Shown: positions 37,434-46,188 of the stretch, piece after piece | How the letters are laid out: each line of letters begins with the position of its first letter | Numbering within the stretch: position 1 is the first letter of the stretch | Assembly (NCBI GenBank): GCA_963753105.1 | Contig: CAVWBD010000001.1 | Span: 1,178,001-1,242,000, forward strand | Reading direction: 5' to 3' | DNA length: 64,000 bases | Source: SZUA-36 sp963753105 | GTDB taxonomy: Bacteria > Pseudomonadota > Gammaproteobacteria > Xanthomonadales > SZUA-36 | Position numbers and translations under genes: made by a program | Notes under the pieces: model-generated | Seen by the model: the letters and a program-made list of their open reading frames with translations, nothing else | Told to the model about the DNA's origin: nothing | Databases searched by the model: none

Positions 37434-38234
37434 CTTCCTTTTTTTACCTCATCGGCCAACCGTGCGTACACATCGGGCCGCCGGTCGGTGATGACATCGT
37501 TGCGCGCGGTGATGCTTTTGTCCCTGGCTGCCTCGATGTCGACATCAACAATGCTAACAGCTTCTTGCTCAGTGGATGCACGCGACAATACTTCACCCTG
37601 CGGATTGGCAATGATTGATTGGCCGGTGAAGGTCAGGTCTTTTTCGGTGCCGATGCGGTTGCACGTGACCGCATAGATACGGCTGCACATGGCGTGTACC
37701 GGCACGGCCTGTTGCGCGTAGGGCAATACCAGGTTGGACGGGTGACAGATAATATCAGCGCCTTCGAGCGCCAGAAGCCGCCATGCTTCCGGAAACACCC
37801 AGTCAAAGCAAACCAGCATGCCCACCTTGCAAATCCCGATATTAAACACCGGCAGCCCCAGGTTGCCGGGTTCAAAAATGTCTTTTTCATCCATGAACAG
37901 GTGCAGCTTGCGGTATTTACCGGCCACGCCTCCCGGTCCGACGAGTACTGATGTGTTGTAAAGAAGATCGCCCTCACGTTCGTTGAAACCGGCCACCAGG
38001 TAGAAATCGTGACGCGCACATTGCTCGACCAGGAATTGCACGAATTCGCCGTCATCTGTTCTGTGACAGGGATAGCGCTTCCCGGCGTGATGCAAAACGG
38101 TAACCGGTGCTGGCCAGTTCGGGCAGCACCAGCAGGTCTGCATCCTTGCCAGATTCGAGCAAGGCTTCCAGGTGCCTGGTATTGGCTTCAATGTCCCCGA
38201 AAACAGGTGCGAACTGCAGGTAACCGATTTTCAT
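37430..38234 (-). CDS. Nitrilase-superfamily carbon-nitrogen hydrolase (one frameshift)
   Basis: Amidase-type enzyme with the Glu-Lys-Cys triad: Glu in LLVLPELASTGYRF, Lys in AGKYRKLHLF and Cys in GMLVCFDWVFPEAWR. The frame shifts near 38060, between SREALSLSQ and DGEFVQFLVEQC. About 267 residues. The substrate is unknown. The start at 38234 overlaps the dmsB stop (ATGA) and its own stop overlaps the mltF start, so all four genes are translated as a coupled set. Confidence 0.87.
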
Positions 38235-38827
38235 CCCTGTTCTCCTTCGGGTGTCTTAACTACTGCATTGGCATGTGCCTTGATACAGATGGACGGCCGG
38301 GTTATCGCGTCGTCCGGTTGCGGATATACGTGGTCCGGATCACCGTATTTGTTCAGCAATTCGTCGTAGTCCCCGAAATCCAGCGCGCGCATCGGGCAGG
38401 CATCCACGCAGCTTGGGTTCTTGCCCTGGTCCACGTAGTCCGCGCACAGGTCGCACTTGCCCATGACGCGCTTGTCCGGGTTGAACTGCGGTGCGCCGTA
38501 GGGGCAGGACCAAATGCAGTACTTGCAGCCGAAGCAACGGTCCTGGTCCAGCGTTACGATGCCGTCATCGCGCTTGGCGAGCGCCCCTGTCGGGCAGTTT
38601 TCCACGCAGGGCGGATTTTCGCAGTGATTGCAGGACATCGACAGGTTGTAAGCGAACACGTCCTGTTTCCACGCCACGCCCTGTTTCTTCCAGCCACCAC
38701 CGGTGACCTCGTAAACGCGTCTCCACAGCTGGCCGATGGCGAGGTCATTCTTGTCCTTGCAGGCCATCTGGCAGGTCTTGCAGCCCGAGCACGAGGCGGA
38801 ATCAAAATAGAAAGCCAGCCGTTTCAT
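38231..38827 (-). CDS. dmsB: DmsB-like four-cluster [4Fe-4S] ferredoxin subunit
   Basis: Electron-transfer subunit of a DMSO-reductase-family complex, 198 residues. Four cysteine motifs are complete: CSGCKTCQMAC, CNHCENPPCVENC, CFGCKYCIWSC, and CDLC with CVDAC. The start shares ATGA with the dmsA stop. No gene for the membrane anchor DmsC and none for the DmsD chaperone lies next to it, so the electron donor is unclear. Confidence 0.9.
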   Translation of the reverse strand: MKRLAFYFDSASCSGCKTCQMACKDKNDLAIGQLWRRVYEVTGGGWKKQGVAWKQDVFAYNLSMSCNHCENPPCVENCPTGALAKRDDGIVTLDQDRCFGCKYCIWSCPYGAPQFNPDKRVMGKCDLCADYVDQGKNPSCVDACPMRALDFGDYDELLNKYGDPDHVYPQPDDAITRPSICIKAHANAVVKTPEGEQG

Positions 38828-41127
38828 CCGCCACCCTCCAGCGGGCCGACTTCCGCCATGATGGTGTGCTGCGTATTGCCAAAGGCGAACGGTGACCAGC
38901 GTTCGGAAGTCAGCGTATTGACCGAACCCCCGATGTCATTGCCGTCCTCGTCCGGTTGCCACCAGGCGCCCTGCGGGATATTGATCACGCCCGGCAGGAT
39001 GCGCGGGGTGATACGGCAGGGCAGGATGACGGTGCCCCGGTCGTTGAATATCCTGACTTTCTGCCCGTCCGTGAGACCCCGTTGTTGAGCGTCCAGCGGG
39101 TTGATGAACACCCGTTGCGGGAAGGCCTCGTTATTCCAGTCACAATTGGCAAAAGTGGAATGCACCCGCGGCATAAAGTGTGTGCCAATGACCTGCAGCG
39201 GGTATTTCTCGCACTCCGGGCCAAACGGGCTTTCCCATTCCCGGATGTATTTTGCCACGGCAGGCACTTCACCCGGCAGACCCCGGTCGAACATCTCGCT
39301 ACTGAAAATTTCGATCTTGCCGGAGGGTGTCGGTAACGGATGTTCCGAGGGGTTTTCCCGGAAGGCCTGGAAAGCGACCTTGGGTTTTTCAACCGGCCGC
39401 GAGTAAACACCCAGGTTCTTCTCTTCGAATTCTTCCAGCGTGGGCAGGTCGGGAAAGCGCTGTTCGCGGTAGTCATCCATCAGCGCGCCGATCCATTGCT
39501 TCTCATCCCGACCTTCGGTGAATTCCCGGGCGATGCCCAGTTTTTCCGCGATTGCAGCACATATGGCGTAATCGCTTTTGGTTTCCCAGGGTGGATCAAA
39601 TATTTTTGGCTGGAAGATCAATTCTTCACCGTATTTCCAGCCATCTTCCATGCCCCAGGTCTCGAACTGGGTACAGGCCGGCAGGACCAGGTCCGCGAAA
39701 CGCGCGGTCACGGTCATGAAATTATCCTGCACCACGAAAAATTCCAGCGATGATGTGTCCTTGATGATCTCTATGGTGCGATTGATATTGGCGTGCTGGT
39801 TGACGATGGCGTTGGAGGCCACGGCCCAGATCATCTTGATGCCATGCGGCAGGCGCTCAATGCCGACCAGGCCGTCTTTATCGGTGAGTTCCGGACCGCG
39901 TAACACCGCCTCGGACCACAGGAATGACGGTATCTGCGCTTGTACCGGGTTGTCCGGGATCGGCAGCACATTCCAGAACGGGCCGCCACCGGTCTGCAGG
40001 GCGATGCCACTGGCCCAGCCACCGGGTTTGCCGACATTGCCGCTGATCGCTGCCAGTGTGCAACCGGCCCGCACCACTTGCTCACCATAGGCGCGCCGTT
40101 GCATGCCATAACCCTGGTACAGCACAGCCGCTGCGGCGGTTGCGTATTCGCGGGCGATGCGGATGATGTCCTCTTTGGGTATCGAGGTAATTTCCTCGGC
40201 CCATTCGGGGGTCTTCGGCTGGCCGTCAACCACACCCAGGATATAGTCCTTGTAGGACTCCTCGTTGGCATGCGGGGCCGGCATCTGGTCCTTGTCAAAA
40301 CCGATACAGCAGCGCTCGACAAAATCCCTGTCGTACAGGTCCTCGGTGATCATCACGTAAGCCATCGCGCTCATCATGGCCACATCGGTGCCCGGCCGGA
40401 TCGCGATCCACTCGTCGGCCAGGGCCACCGCGCTCATGGTCATGCGTGGATCGATGCAAACGACGCGGGTGCCTTTTTTGCGGGCTTCTTTCAGGAAGTA
40501 CTCGCTGTTGGTGCCGTCACGCATCTCGGACGGGTTCCAGCCCCACATGATGATGTAATCGCTGTTCAGCCAGTCCTGGCGCTGGTTGCCGGTGACTTCG
40601 GTGCCGTAAACGGTCCTGGTGGCCCGGGAGATACAGGCCCAGGAATAGGAGTTGTAATAAGCCAGTGCACCGCCGTACATGGCCATCAGGCGGTCGGCGG
40701 ACCATTTGCCACCGGTCTGGTTATAGCTGCCGGTGCCGTAGGGGATGTAAATCGAGGTGTTGCCGTATTGTTCCCTGATGCGATTGATGTTGGCCGCCAT
40801 CAGGTCGGTGGCTTCGTCCCAGCTGATACGTTCAAACTTGCCGGAACCGCGTTCACCCACCCGTTTCAAGGGGTATTTCAGACGGTCTTCGTGATGCTGG
40901 CGGTGGCGGTAGGAACGGCCCCTGATGCAGGCGCGCAGTTGCGGGTCGGCAACCGTGTCACCCGGCCGGTCATCGGTTTCAATGCGGGTGATCACATCAT
41001 CCCGGACATAGACCCGGAGCAGGCAGCGTCCCCCGCAATTATGCGACGGACAGCCCGTGCGGATCATTTTTTCTTCGTTGGAGGTGCCCGTCGTAACGAC
41101 GCCATTGGGGGAAATACCCTTTTCCAT
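38824..41127 (-). CDS. dmsA: DmsA-like molybdopterin oxidoreductase without a Tat signal
   Basis: Large catalytic subunit, 767 residues from the ATG at 41127 (a TTG six codons earlier is possible). The N-terminal [4Fe-4S] site is CPSHNCGGRCLL with LRACIRGRS; molybdopterin-binding blocks follow (YIIMWGWNPSEMRDGTNSEY, VVCIDPRMTMSAVALADEW, QGYGMQRRAYGEQ, GNVGKPGG) and the C-terminal molydop_binding domain (ERVFINPLDAQQRGL is approximated by PQRVFINPLDAQQRGL). It resembles E. coli DmsA closely in the middle part, but the twin-arginine leader is missing, which suggests a cytoplasmic enzyme or a different substrate. First gene of the coupled set dmsA-dmsB-nitrilase-mltF. Confidence 0.85.
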   Translation of the reverse strand: MEKGISPNGVVTTGTSNEEKMIRTGCPSHNCGGRCLLRVYVRDDVITRIETDDRPGDTVADPQLRACIRGRSYRHRQHHEDRLKYPLKRVGERGSGKFERISWDEATDLMAANINRIREQYGNTSIYIPYGTGSYNQTGGKWSADRLMAMYGGALAYYNSYSWACISRATRTVYGTEVTGNQRQDWLNSDYIIMWGWNPSEMRDGTNSEYFLKEARKKGTRVVCIDPRMTMSAVALADEWIAIRPGTDVAMMSAMAYVMITEDLYDRDFVERCCIGFDKDQMPAPHANEESYKDYILGVVDGQPKTPEWAEEITSIPKEDIIRIAREYATAAAAVLYQGYGMQRRAYGEQVVRAGCTLAAISGNVGKPGGWASGIALQTGGGPFWNVLPIPDNPVQAQIPSFLWSEAVLRGPELTDKDGLVGIERLPHGIKMIWAVASNAIVNQHANINRTIEIIKDTSSLEFFVVQDNFMTVTARFADLVLPACTQFETWGMEDGWKYGEELIFQPKIFDPPWETKSDYAICAAIAEKLGIAREFTEGRDEKQWIGALMDDYREQRFPDLPTLEEFEEKNLGVYSRPVEKPKVAFQAFRENPSEHPLPTPSGKIEIFSSEMFDRGLPGEVPAVAKYIREWESPFGPECEKYPLQVIGTHFMPRVHSTFANCDWNNEAFPQRVFINPLDAQQRGLTDGQKVRIFNDRGTVILPCRITPRILPGVINIPQGAWWQPDEDGNDIGGSVNTLTSERWSPFAFGNTQHTIMAEVGPLEGGG

Positions 41128-41214
41128 AGCAGGGCATTCTAGCAAGTATTCGACGCGGGATTCAGGGCTGAATATTCGTACCGGCTGCCACTACAGGGAT
41201 CAGAATTCGCAACC

Positions 41215-42552
41215 CTAGTGCCGGTTTTCCAGGGCATAGAACGTGGCCTGGTCGTAATCCTGCGGATCACCCGAATCGTTTTGCGTATAGACGCCCGCCT
41301 TGAAGTACATGTAATCGTCCTCGACGTCGTAACCGCTGTTGGTCATGTCGATGGTGGTGCGGCCCAGCACAACACCCTGCCTGCTGATCGTCACTTTCAA
41401 CTCATGTCCTCTTGCATCGATCTCGTAGCTGAATTTTTCATTGAGCGCGATACCGTCAAGCGGATCATGGGCCGTGTCGGACCTGCTGCCCAGGATTTCG
41501 TACCACTGGTCATCACCGCCGGATATCTCATGGGCCGCGTATATCGAGCCTCTTTCGTTGCCGGGCAGTTTCCGGTAGTGCAACCTGACCGGCTCATCGC
41601 TGCCCGCGTGGATTTGGCCAATGATGACCACACCGACGTCCCGCGCCTTACCCGTGGTGGTGACGTGGTTAACGGCGAGCGTGGCGCGCAATACCCCGTC
41701 GACGCCACCGGCGCGTTTTTGAGCTTTCTTAGAAGTAGAGGAAAATACCCAGTTGTTCCTGTAGTCACCGCTCTTGGGCGTCGTGCTGATGCTGGTATCG
41801 CCGCGGCGCAGCATTTCGCGCAGCTCGGTGCGTGTGTAGCGTGTGTTCTTGGAGGTCTTGCTGCCTGCAACGGTCGTTTTGAAAACCATGCCACCGTCAT
41901 CGGCGGTGTAGAAATATTCGTCCTGGTAACCCGCAGCAAGGTCGCTTTCGTCTATCCGTTTCGAACGGCCGTTGCCGTCGTCTGCCGGGGTGCTGAGGTA
42001 CCAGTCGATCAGTTCGAAATTACGTCCCGGTGGAAAATCGGGTGACAGCCCGCCTTCAGCCAGCCGGATGGTGGCAGCCGGTTTGCCTTCCCGCTCGATG
42101 ATCGAGAAATCGTCAAACAGGCTTTTTTTGCCGTTGAACTGGGTAAAGATTGCGACTTGTGAGTGTTCGCCGGAATTGAAGGCCACTTCGACCTTCTTCC
42201 AGGTCTTTGTCTGATCCTGCCGTTCGAAGACCAGTTGCTGGCCCAGCTTTACACCCAGGATACCGGTGCCCATCACGTAGGCGCTGACCACGTAATCCGT
42301 GTCCGGCTCGACATTGATGACCTGTGCGAAAGAACCGGCCTGGCTGGTGATTTTTGCCGCCTTGTCACCCTGGTGCGAATCGCCCGAAATTGCAGTCGAT
42401 TTACCATCCTTGTCGATGTCCATCCAGCCACTCCAACCCTCCTCGAAACCGGGATTGATGAATTCGGCCGCATGAACCGGCATGGCAGTGACGCTGGACA
42501 AAAAAATACTGCCACAAAGAACTATTCGCTTGATGAGTAGCTGTAAATCCAT
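41215..42552 (-). CDS. PL7 alginate lyase with an N-terminal carbohydrate-binding domain
   Basis: Endolytic alginate lyase, secreted, 445 residues. After the signal peptide (ending VHA-AEF) comes a CBM4/9- or CBM16-like beta-sandwich (FINPGFEEGWSGWMDIDKDG to FDDFSIIER). The PL7 jelly roll has all three signatures: RTELREML, GQIHAGSD and YFKAGVYTQN. The ATG at 42552 has an AGAGA stretch at usual spacing; one two codons upstream is too close to it. It stands divergent to the heparinase-like lyase gene and 88 bases upstream of dmsA on the same strand. Confidence 0.93.
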   Translation of the reverse strand: MDLQLLIKRIVLCGSIFLSSVTAMPVHAAEFINPGFEEGWSGWMDIDKDGKSTAISGDSHQGDKAAKITSQAGSFAQVINVEPDTDYVVSAYVMGTGILGVKLGQQLVFERQDQTKTWKKVEVAFNSGEHSQVAIFTQFNGKKSLFDDFSIIEREGKPAATIRLAEGGLSPDFPPGRNFELIDWYLSTPADDGNGRSKRIDESDLAAGYQDEYFYTADDGGMVFKTTVAGSKTSKNTRYTRTELREMLRRGDTSISTTPKSGDYRNNWVFSSTSKKAQKRAGGVDGVLRATLAVNHVTTTGKARDVGVVIIGQIHAGSDEPVRLHYRKLPGNERGSIYAAHEISGGDDQWYEILGSRSDTAHDPLDGIALNEKFSYEIDARGHELKVTISRQGVVLGRTTIDMTNSGYDVEDDYMYFKAGVYTQNDSGDPQDYDQATFYALENRH

Positions 42553-42692
42553 GGTCATTCTCTGTTACTGGCATATTGCCTTTTGAAGGTGTTGCCTATC
42601 AGAACAGATTATTCCCGTCGAAAAAAGGGATAATTAACGAGGGCCTGAAAAACAGCTATTCTAATGCCACTGTAGACATGGAGCACCGGCCG

Positions 42693-45005
42693 ATGACCCT
42701 GATCAAGGCATTCCCCATAGTACTGTTCCTTTTTCTGATGGCTTCGCCGCTGGCTGTTGCGGATGGTGAACCCGTCCCCCCATCCCGCACGACCGGTTGT
42801 TGTCGGATGATGAACTCGTGGCCTTACTGGACGCCCGGGACAGTCCGGAAATCGAGCATATACAGCAACTGTACCGTGAGCGTCCTGCCGACGGTCTGCA
42901 GGCCCTTGCCGCTTACTTCCGCGAGGCTTACTCGGAGCGGTATTACTTCGACTGGAAAAATCATGGACCGCCGTTTCGGTGATTACCAGGAACGGTTTTC
43001 CTCCAAGCGGTCCGGCCATGCGCAAAACCGGGACATCCACATGGGGCTTTACCCGGCCCGCGCGCGCTGGAAACTTCCGTATGAAAACCTGAAGGGCAAT
43101 TCGGTTACGGCGTATGAATTACGCCACCTCGCACGCCAACACAAGGTGCTCGACATGGCCTTCATGCATCACTACGAAGATGGAAACCCGTTATACGTGG
43201 ACTACTTCACGGAGCAGATGCGCTCGCTCAACGAGGCATTCGAAGCTGGGGAATACGAAGGTGACGACGGGGGCAACGGTGTTTACGAGTCATTCCGGGC
43301 CGGCTACCGGGTGTTGAACTGGCTGCAGGTCCACGCTTTTTTCCTCGGCTCGGTGCAATACGGCGACCGTGACCAACTGGACTTTGTCCGGACCATGCTT
43401 CATATCGGTGCCTCGCTGCACGCTAGGAACCCGTCGTTCCGTTATGGCAATCACCAGACACGCGGCATGGTGGCACTTGCCATGATCGCGATCCTGTTCA
43501 GGGAGTATGCCGGCACGGACGCCTGGTACCGTGACGCGGTGGCGATTCTCGGTGAACACCTCGACAAGGAAGTCAACCCGGATGGCTTCCAGTTCGAAAG
43601 GTCCATCCACTATCACGTGGGTGACATCTACAACTATTTCCGCGTGCTGCAATTGGCGCAACTGAACGGCGTTGCAGTGCCCGAGGCGTGGCGGTCAAAA
43701 CTGAAAGCGATGTTCGACTCCATGGTGGTCCTCGCACGCCCCGACAGGCGACTGCCGGTTTTCCAGGACGATACCAACGACCCCTGGGCCGAGTACAACA
43801 AGATGGATGATTTCATGTTGCTGGGTGCCATTTTGTTCGACGACGCGGAGATCAATTATTTCGCTGGCGAGGCGGTGGATGCTGACATTTACTGGTTGCT
43901 GCGCCGGCAGCAGATCGAAATGCTGGCAAGTCTCGATCGCAAACGGCCGGCAACAGGTTCCGCCGAACTGCCCGACACCGGCTACTACGTCATGCGTGAC
44001 GGCTGGGAGAAGGGTGGCTTATACATGGCGATCACGGCCGGTTTGTCCGAACACAAACCGGACCACCAGCACGGCGACATGCTGGGGCTTGTCGCACGGG
44101 CCAACGGCCAGGATATCCTGCCCAACTACCAGGTGCGTTACTCACTGCCGGATTACGAATACTTCAAGAACTCGTTTGTGAAAAACGTGGCGCTGGTGGA
44201 CAACATACCCCATGGAGTTGGCTGGCGGTCGAACCGGGGTGGTTCCGGTTTTGGCAAGTGGGAAAAATTGCCACAGCCCGGCGTCATTGCCTGGCTCAAG
44301 CGTGAGCGCTGGGATTTCTTTGCCGGCAGCCATGATGGTTATGAAGATATTGGTGTGGCGTACTACCGCAAGGTCTTTTTCCTGAAGGGCCTGGGCTGGA
44401 TCGTCAGGGATATCTTCGAGCCTTCCGGCGGCACGCATCAGTTCCAACAGGTGTGGCAGGGGCATTACTCCGACGAGGGCACCGGTAACCACCACCGGTC
44501 CGCGTTTGCCGATGGTTCCGGGCTGGAGATCCTGCAACTGGGCGCCCAGGCTGAATCGGCTTCCACATCAATCAAGCGGGGCAAAGGGAACCTGGTGTAC
44601 ACCTTGCCGGGCGAGGCGGGTGATTACACCACGTTCCTGTATCCCTACGATAAATTTGAGAACCGGATTCCGGACTCGTTTTCCAAGACGGGTAGCATGT
44701 CGACGAAGGGCTGGACAATCCGCACCGTAAAAGGTGAGGAAGCCGTTACGAACGGCTTCTCGACGGACGCGCGCCTGATTCTCGAACACCCTGGTGGTGC
44801 CTTTCTGTTGGCGGCAACGTGGATCGCGAAAGAGGGTCAACGGCTTGAGTTATCGGAGCGCAGCGACTTTTATCTCGCAGGCCATCCGGCGGGACCGGCG
44901 GAAGTGACATTTCTCGGGCACCGCCCCGTTGATTTCAATTCACGCAGCGCGGAAAAGGAGAAAAACGGGCGGATTCAACCCGGTTCGGATTTCGTTTTAC
45001 CGTGA
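42693..45005 (+). CDS. Secreted heparinase II/III-family lyase, probably alginate-active (two frameshifts near the N-terminus)
   Basis: About 770 residues. From the ATG at 42693 (GGAG nine bases upstream) a signal peptide reads MTLIKAFPIVLFLFLMASPL. The frame shifts near 42775 to SDDELVALLDARDSPEIEHI and YFREAYSERYYFDW, and returns near 42965 at RRFGDYQERFSSKR. Then comes an (alpha/alpha) toroid (RYGNHQTRGMVALAMIAILF, FQFERSIHYHVGDIYNYFRV) and a heparinase II/III beta-sheet domain with DHQHGDMLGLVARANGQDIL. Families with this fold that cut alginate include PL15, PL17 and PL39; this one is none I can place with certainty. It lies between the PL7 and regulator genes of the alginate locus. Confidence 0.78.
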   Translation: MTLIKAFPIVLFLFLMASPLAVADGEPVPPSRTTGCCRMMNSWPYWTPGTVRKSSIYSNCTVSVLPTVCRPLPLTSARLTRSGITSTGKIMDRRFGDYQERFSSKRSGHAQNRDIHMGLYPARARWKLPYENLKGNSVTAYELRHLARQHKVLDMAFMHHYEDGNPLYVDYFTEQMRSLNEAFEAGEYEGDDGGNGVYESFRAGYRVLNWLQVHAFFLGSVQYGDRDQLDFVRTMLHIGASLHARNPSFRYGNHQTRGMVALAMIAILFREYAGTDAWYRDAVAILGEHLDKEVNPDGFQFERSIHYHVGDIYNYFRVLQLAQLNGVAVPEAWRSKLKAMFDSMVVLARPDRRLPVFQDDTNDPWAEYNKMDDFMLLGAILFDDAEINYFAGEAVDADIYWLLRRQQIEMLASLDRKRPATGSAELPDTGYYVMRDGWEKGGLYMAITAGLSEHKPDHQHGDMLGLVARANGQDILPNYQVRYSLPDYEYFKNSFVKNVALVDNIPHGVGWRSNRGGSGFGKWEKLPQPGVIAWLKRERWDFFAGSHDGYEDIGVAYYRKVFFLKGLGWIVRDIFEPSGGTHQFQQVWQGHYSDEGTGNHHRSAFADGSGLEILQLGAQAESASTSIKRGKGNLVYTLPGEAGDYTTFLYPYDKFENRIPDSFSKTGSMSTKGWTIRTVKGEEAVTNGFSTDARLILEHPGGAFLLAATWIAKEGQRLELSERSDFYLAGHPAGPAEVTFLGHRPVDFNSRSAEKEKNGRIQPGSDFVLP

Positions 45006-45052
45006 TCCAGGATTCCGTCAGGCGACTGTCATCGGTCGCCCGTACTTATGCG

Positions 45053-45811
45053 TTAATGAGCTGAAACGATGTGATACAGTGAAAAACGCTCCCTGACCTC
45101 CTGGGCGCGCTTGCGGGCTTCTTCGATCTGCGCCGCTTCGCTGGTCGCGATCAGCTTGCTCAGGATCCGTGCAAAGTGCTCGTGCATAGCGGCCCTGGCG
45201 GCATTGGCATCTCGCTTGACCAGTGCCTTGTAAATTTTCTCGTGCTCTTCCACGCGGCGGTCGCCGTCCTGTTCGCAGATCGCCTTGTAGGCGCTGTAAA
45301 CCTGGGGTGCGTGGTTGCGCACGTGCCACATGTGCTCGATCATGGATACCAGCATTGCATTGCGTGTTGCGTTGGCGATGACCTGGTGGAATTTCTTGTC
45401 CGCACCGCCTGACGCCAGGTCTCCGCACTCGTTTTCCAGTGCCATCTCGCCGAGTGAGTCGTTCAGTTCCTCGAGTTCATCTTTTGAGATCAGGTTGGCA
45501 GCCAGCGCGGCAGCCTCGCCTTCGATCAGCGCGCGTGCTTCGGTCAGTTCGAATGGGCCGATGTGGTTGCTATTGCCGCTGCTGACCGAGTGGTGTTCAA
45601 GTACATAAACGCCGGAGCCCGTTTTGACCCTGACCCGGTTAAGCACTTCCAGTGCAATGATGGCTTCGCGGATAGTGGGCCGGCTGACATCGAAACGCCC
45701 AGCCAACTCGCGCTCAGGGGGCAGGCGGCCACCGGCGGGGAATTCCCCGGAATCGATAAGCACCAGCATCTTGTCCAGAACGCTTTTGTAAAGCCGTTGT
45801 TCCCCAGCCAT
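45053..45811 (-). CDS. FadR/GntR-family regulator with FCD domain, alginate locus
   Basis: A 252-residue regulator. The N-terminal winged helix has LPPERELAGRFDVSRPTIRE; the C-terminal all-helical FCD domain (ARALIEGEAAALAANLISKD, DKKFHQVIANATRNAML, HEKIYKALVKRDANAARAAM) carries the metal/ligand-binding His pattern. Such regulators commonly sense KDG or other uronate products in alginate and pectin loci. It is transcribed away from the TonB receptor gene, across a 377-base gap with palindromes that are likely binding sites. Start at 45811 (MAGEQRLYK); three codons earlier is equally possible. Confidence 0.9.
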   Translation of the reverse strand: MAGEQRLYKSVLDKMLVLIDSGEFPAGGRLPPERELAGRFDVSRPTIREAIIALEVLNRVRVKTGSGVYVLEHHSVSSGNSNHIGPFELTEARALIEGEAAALAANLISKDELEELNDSLGEMALENECGDLASGGADKKFHQVIANATRNAMLVSMIEHMWHVRNHAPQVYSAYKAICEQDGDRRVEEHEKIYKALVKRDANAARAAMHEHFARILSKLIATSEAAQIEEARKRAQEVRERFSLYHIVSAH

Positions 45812-46188
45812 GTTGATCAACCCTTAATACCAATCCTGATCTTTGTTGTATTCATATTACCACAAACCGGTAAATTGGCTATAATCATTAACAACCAAGC
45901 AGTAAACACCTCTAACTAATTGTAAATTAACTAAAATATAAGTGTGTGAGGTTGTATTTATTTAAAAATCAGCGGTTCTATTTTTAAAATTTACGTAATT
46001 TTACAGTGGTTGGTCGACAAATAGTCAGGTCAATTACTTACCAATTGCTTGTAAACTGATTGACCAAAATGTTAAAAATTGGTTACACTTGATCAGTCCA
46101 TTAAAATGCATGGGCTAAAACAGTAAAACAATAACTCAGGAAAACGGCGCAAACCGTTACAAAATCAATCAAAGCACAGGTGAAACCT
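45812..46188. promoter_or_regulatory. AT-rich control region between the FCD regulator and the alginate TonB receptor
   Basis: TTACC-N7-GGTAA at 45857-45873 lies just upstream of a perfect TATAAT at 45880-45885 (plus strand). A second, nested dyad is at 46028-46065: GGTCAAT (46028-46034) pairs with ATTGACC (46059-46065), and inside it TTAC (46038-46041) pairs with GTAA (46051-46054). These have the look of FadR-type operators. The receptor start at 46189 follows an AGGTGA ribosome site. No coding sequence is seen. Confidence 0.65.

Noticed and set aside
39940..41142. A 400-codon plus-strand open frame antisense to dmsA
   Set aside because: It is the shadow frame of a GC-rich gene; the dmsA frame has complete cofactor motifs and the antisense protein has none.
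45130..45160. REP-like CTTCGCTGGTCGCGATC inside the FCD regulator gene
   Set aside because: The match covers only half of the palindrome and lies in conserved coding sequence, so it is a chance resemblance.
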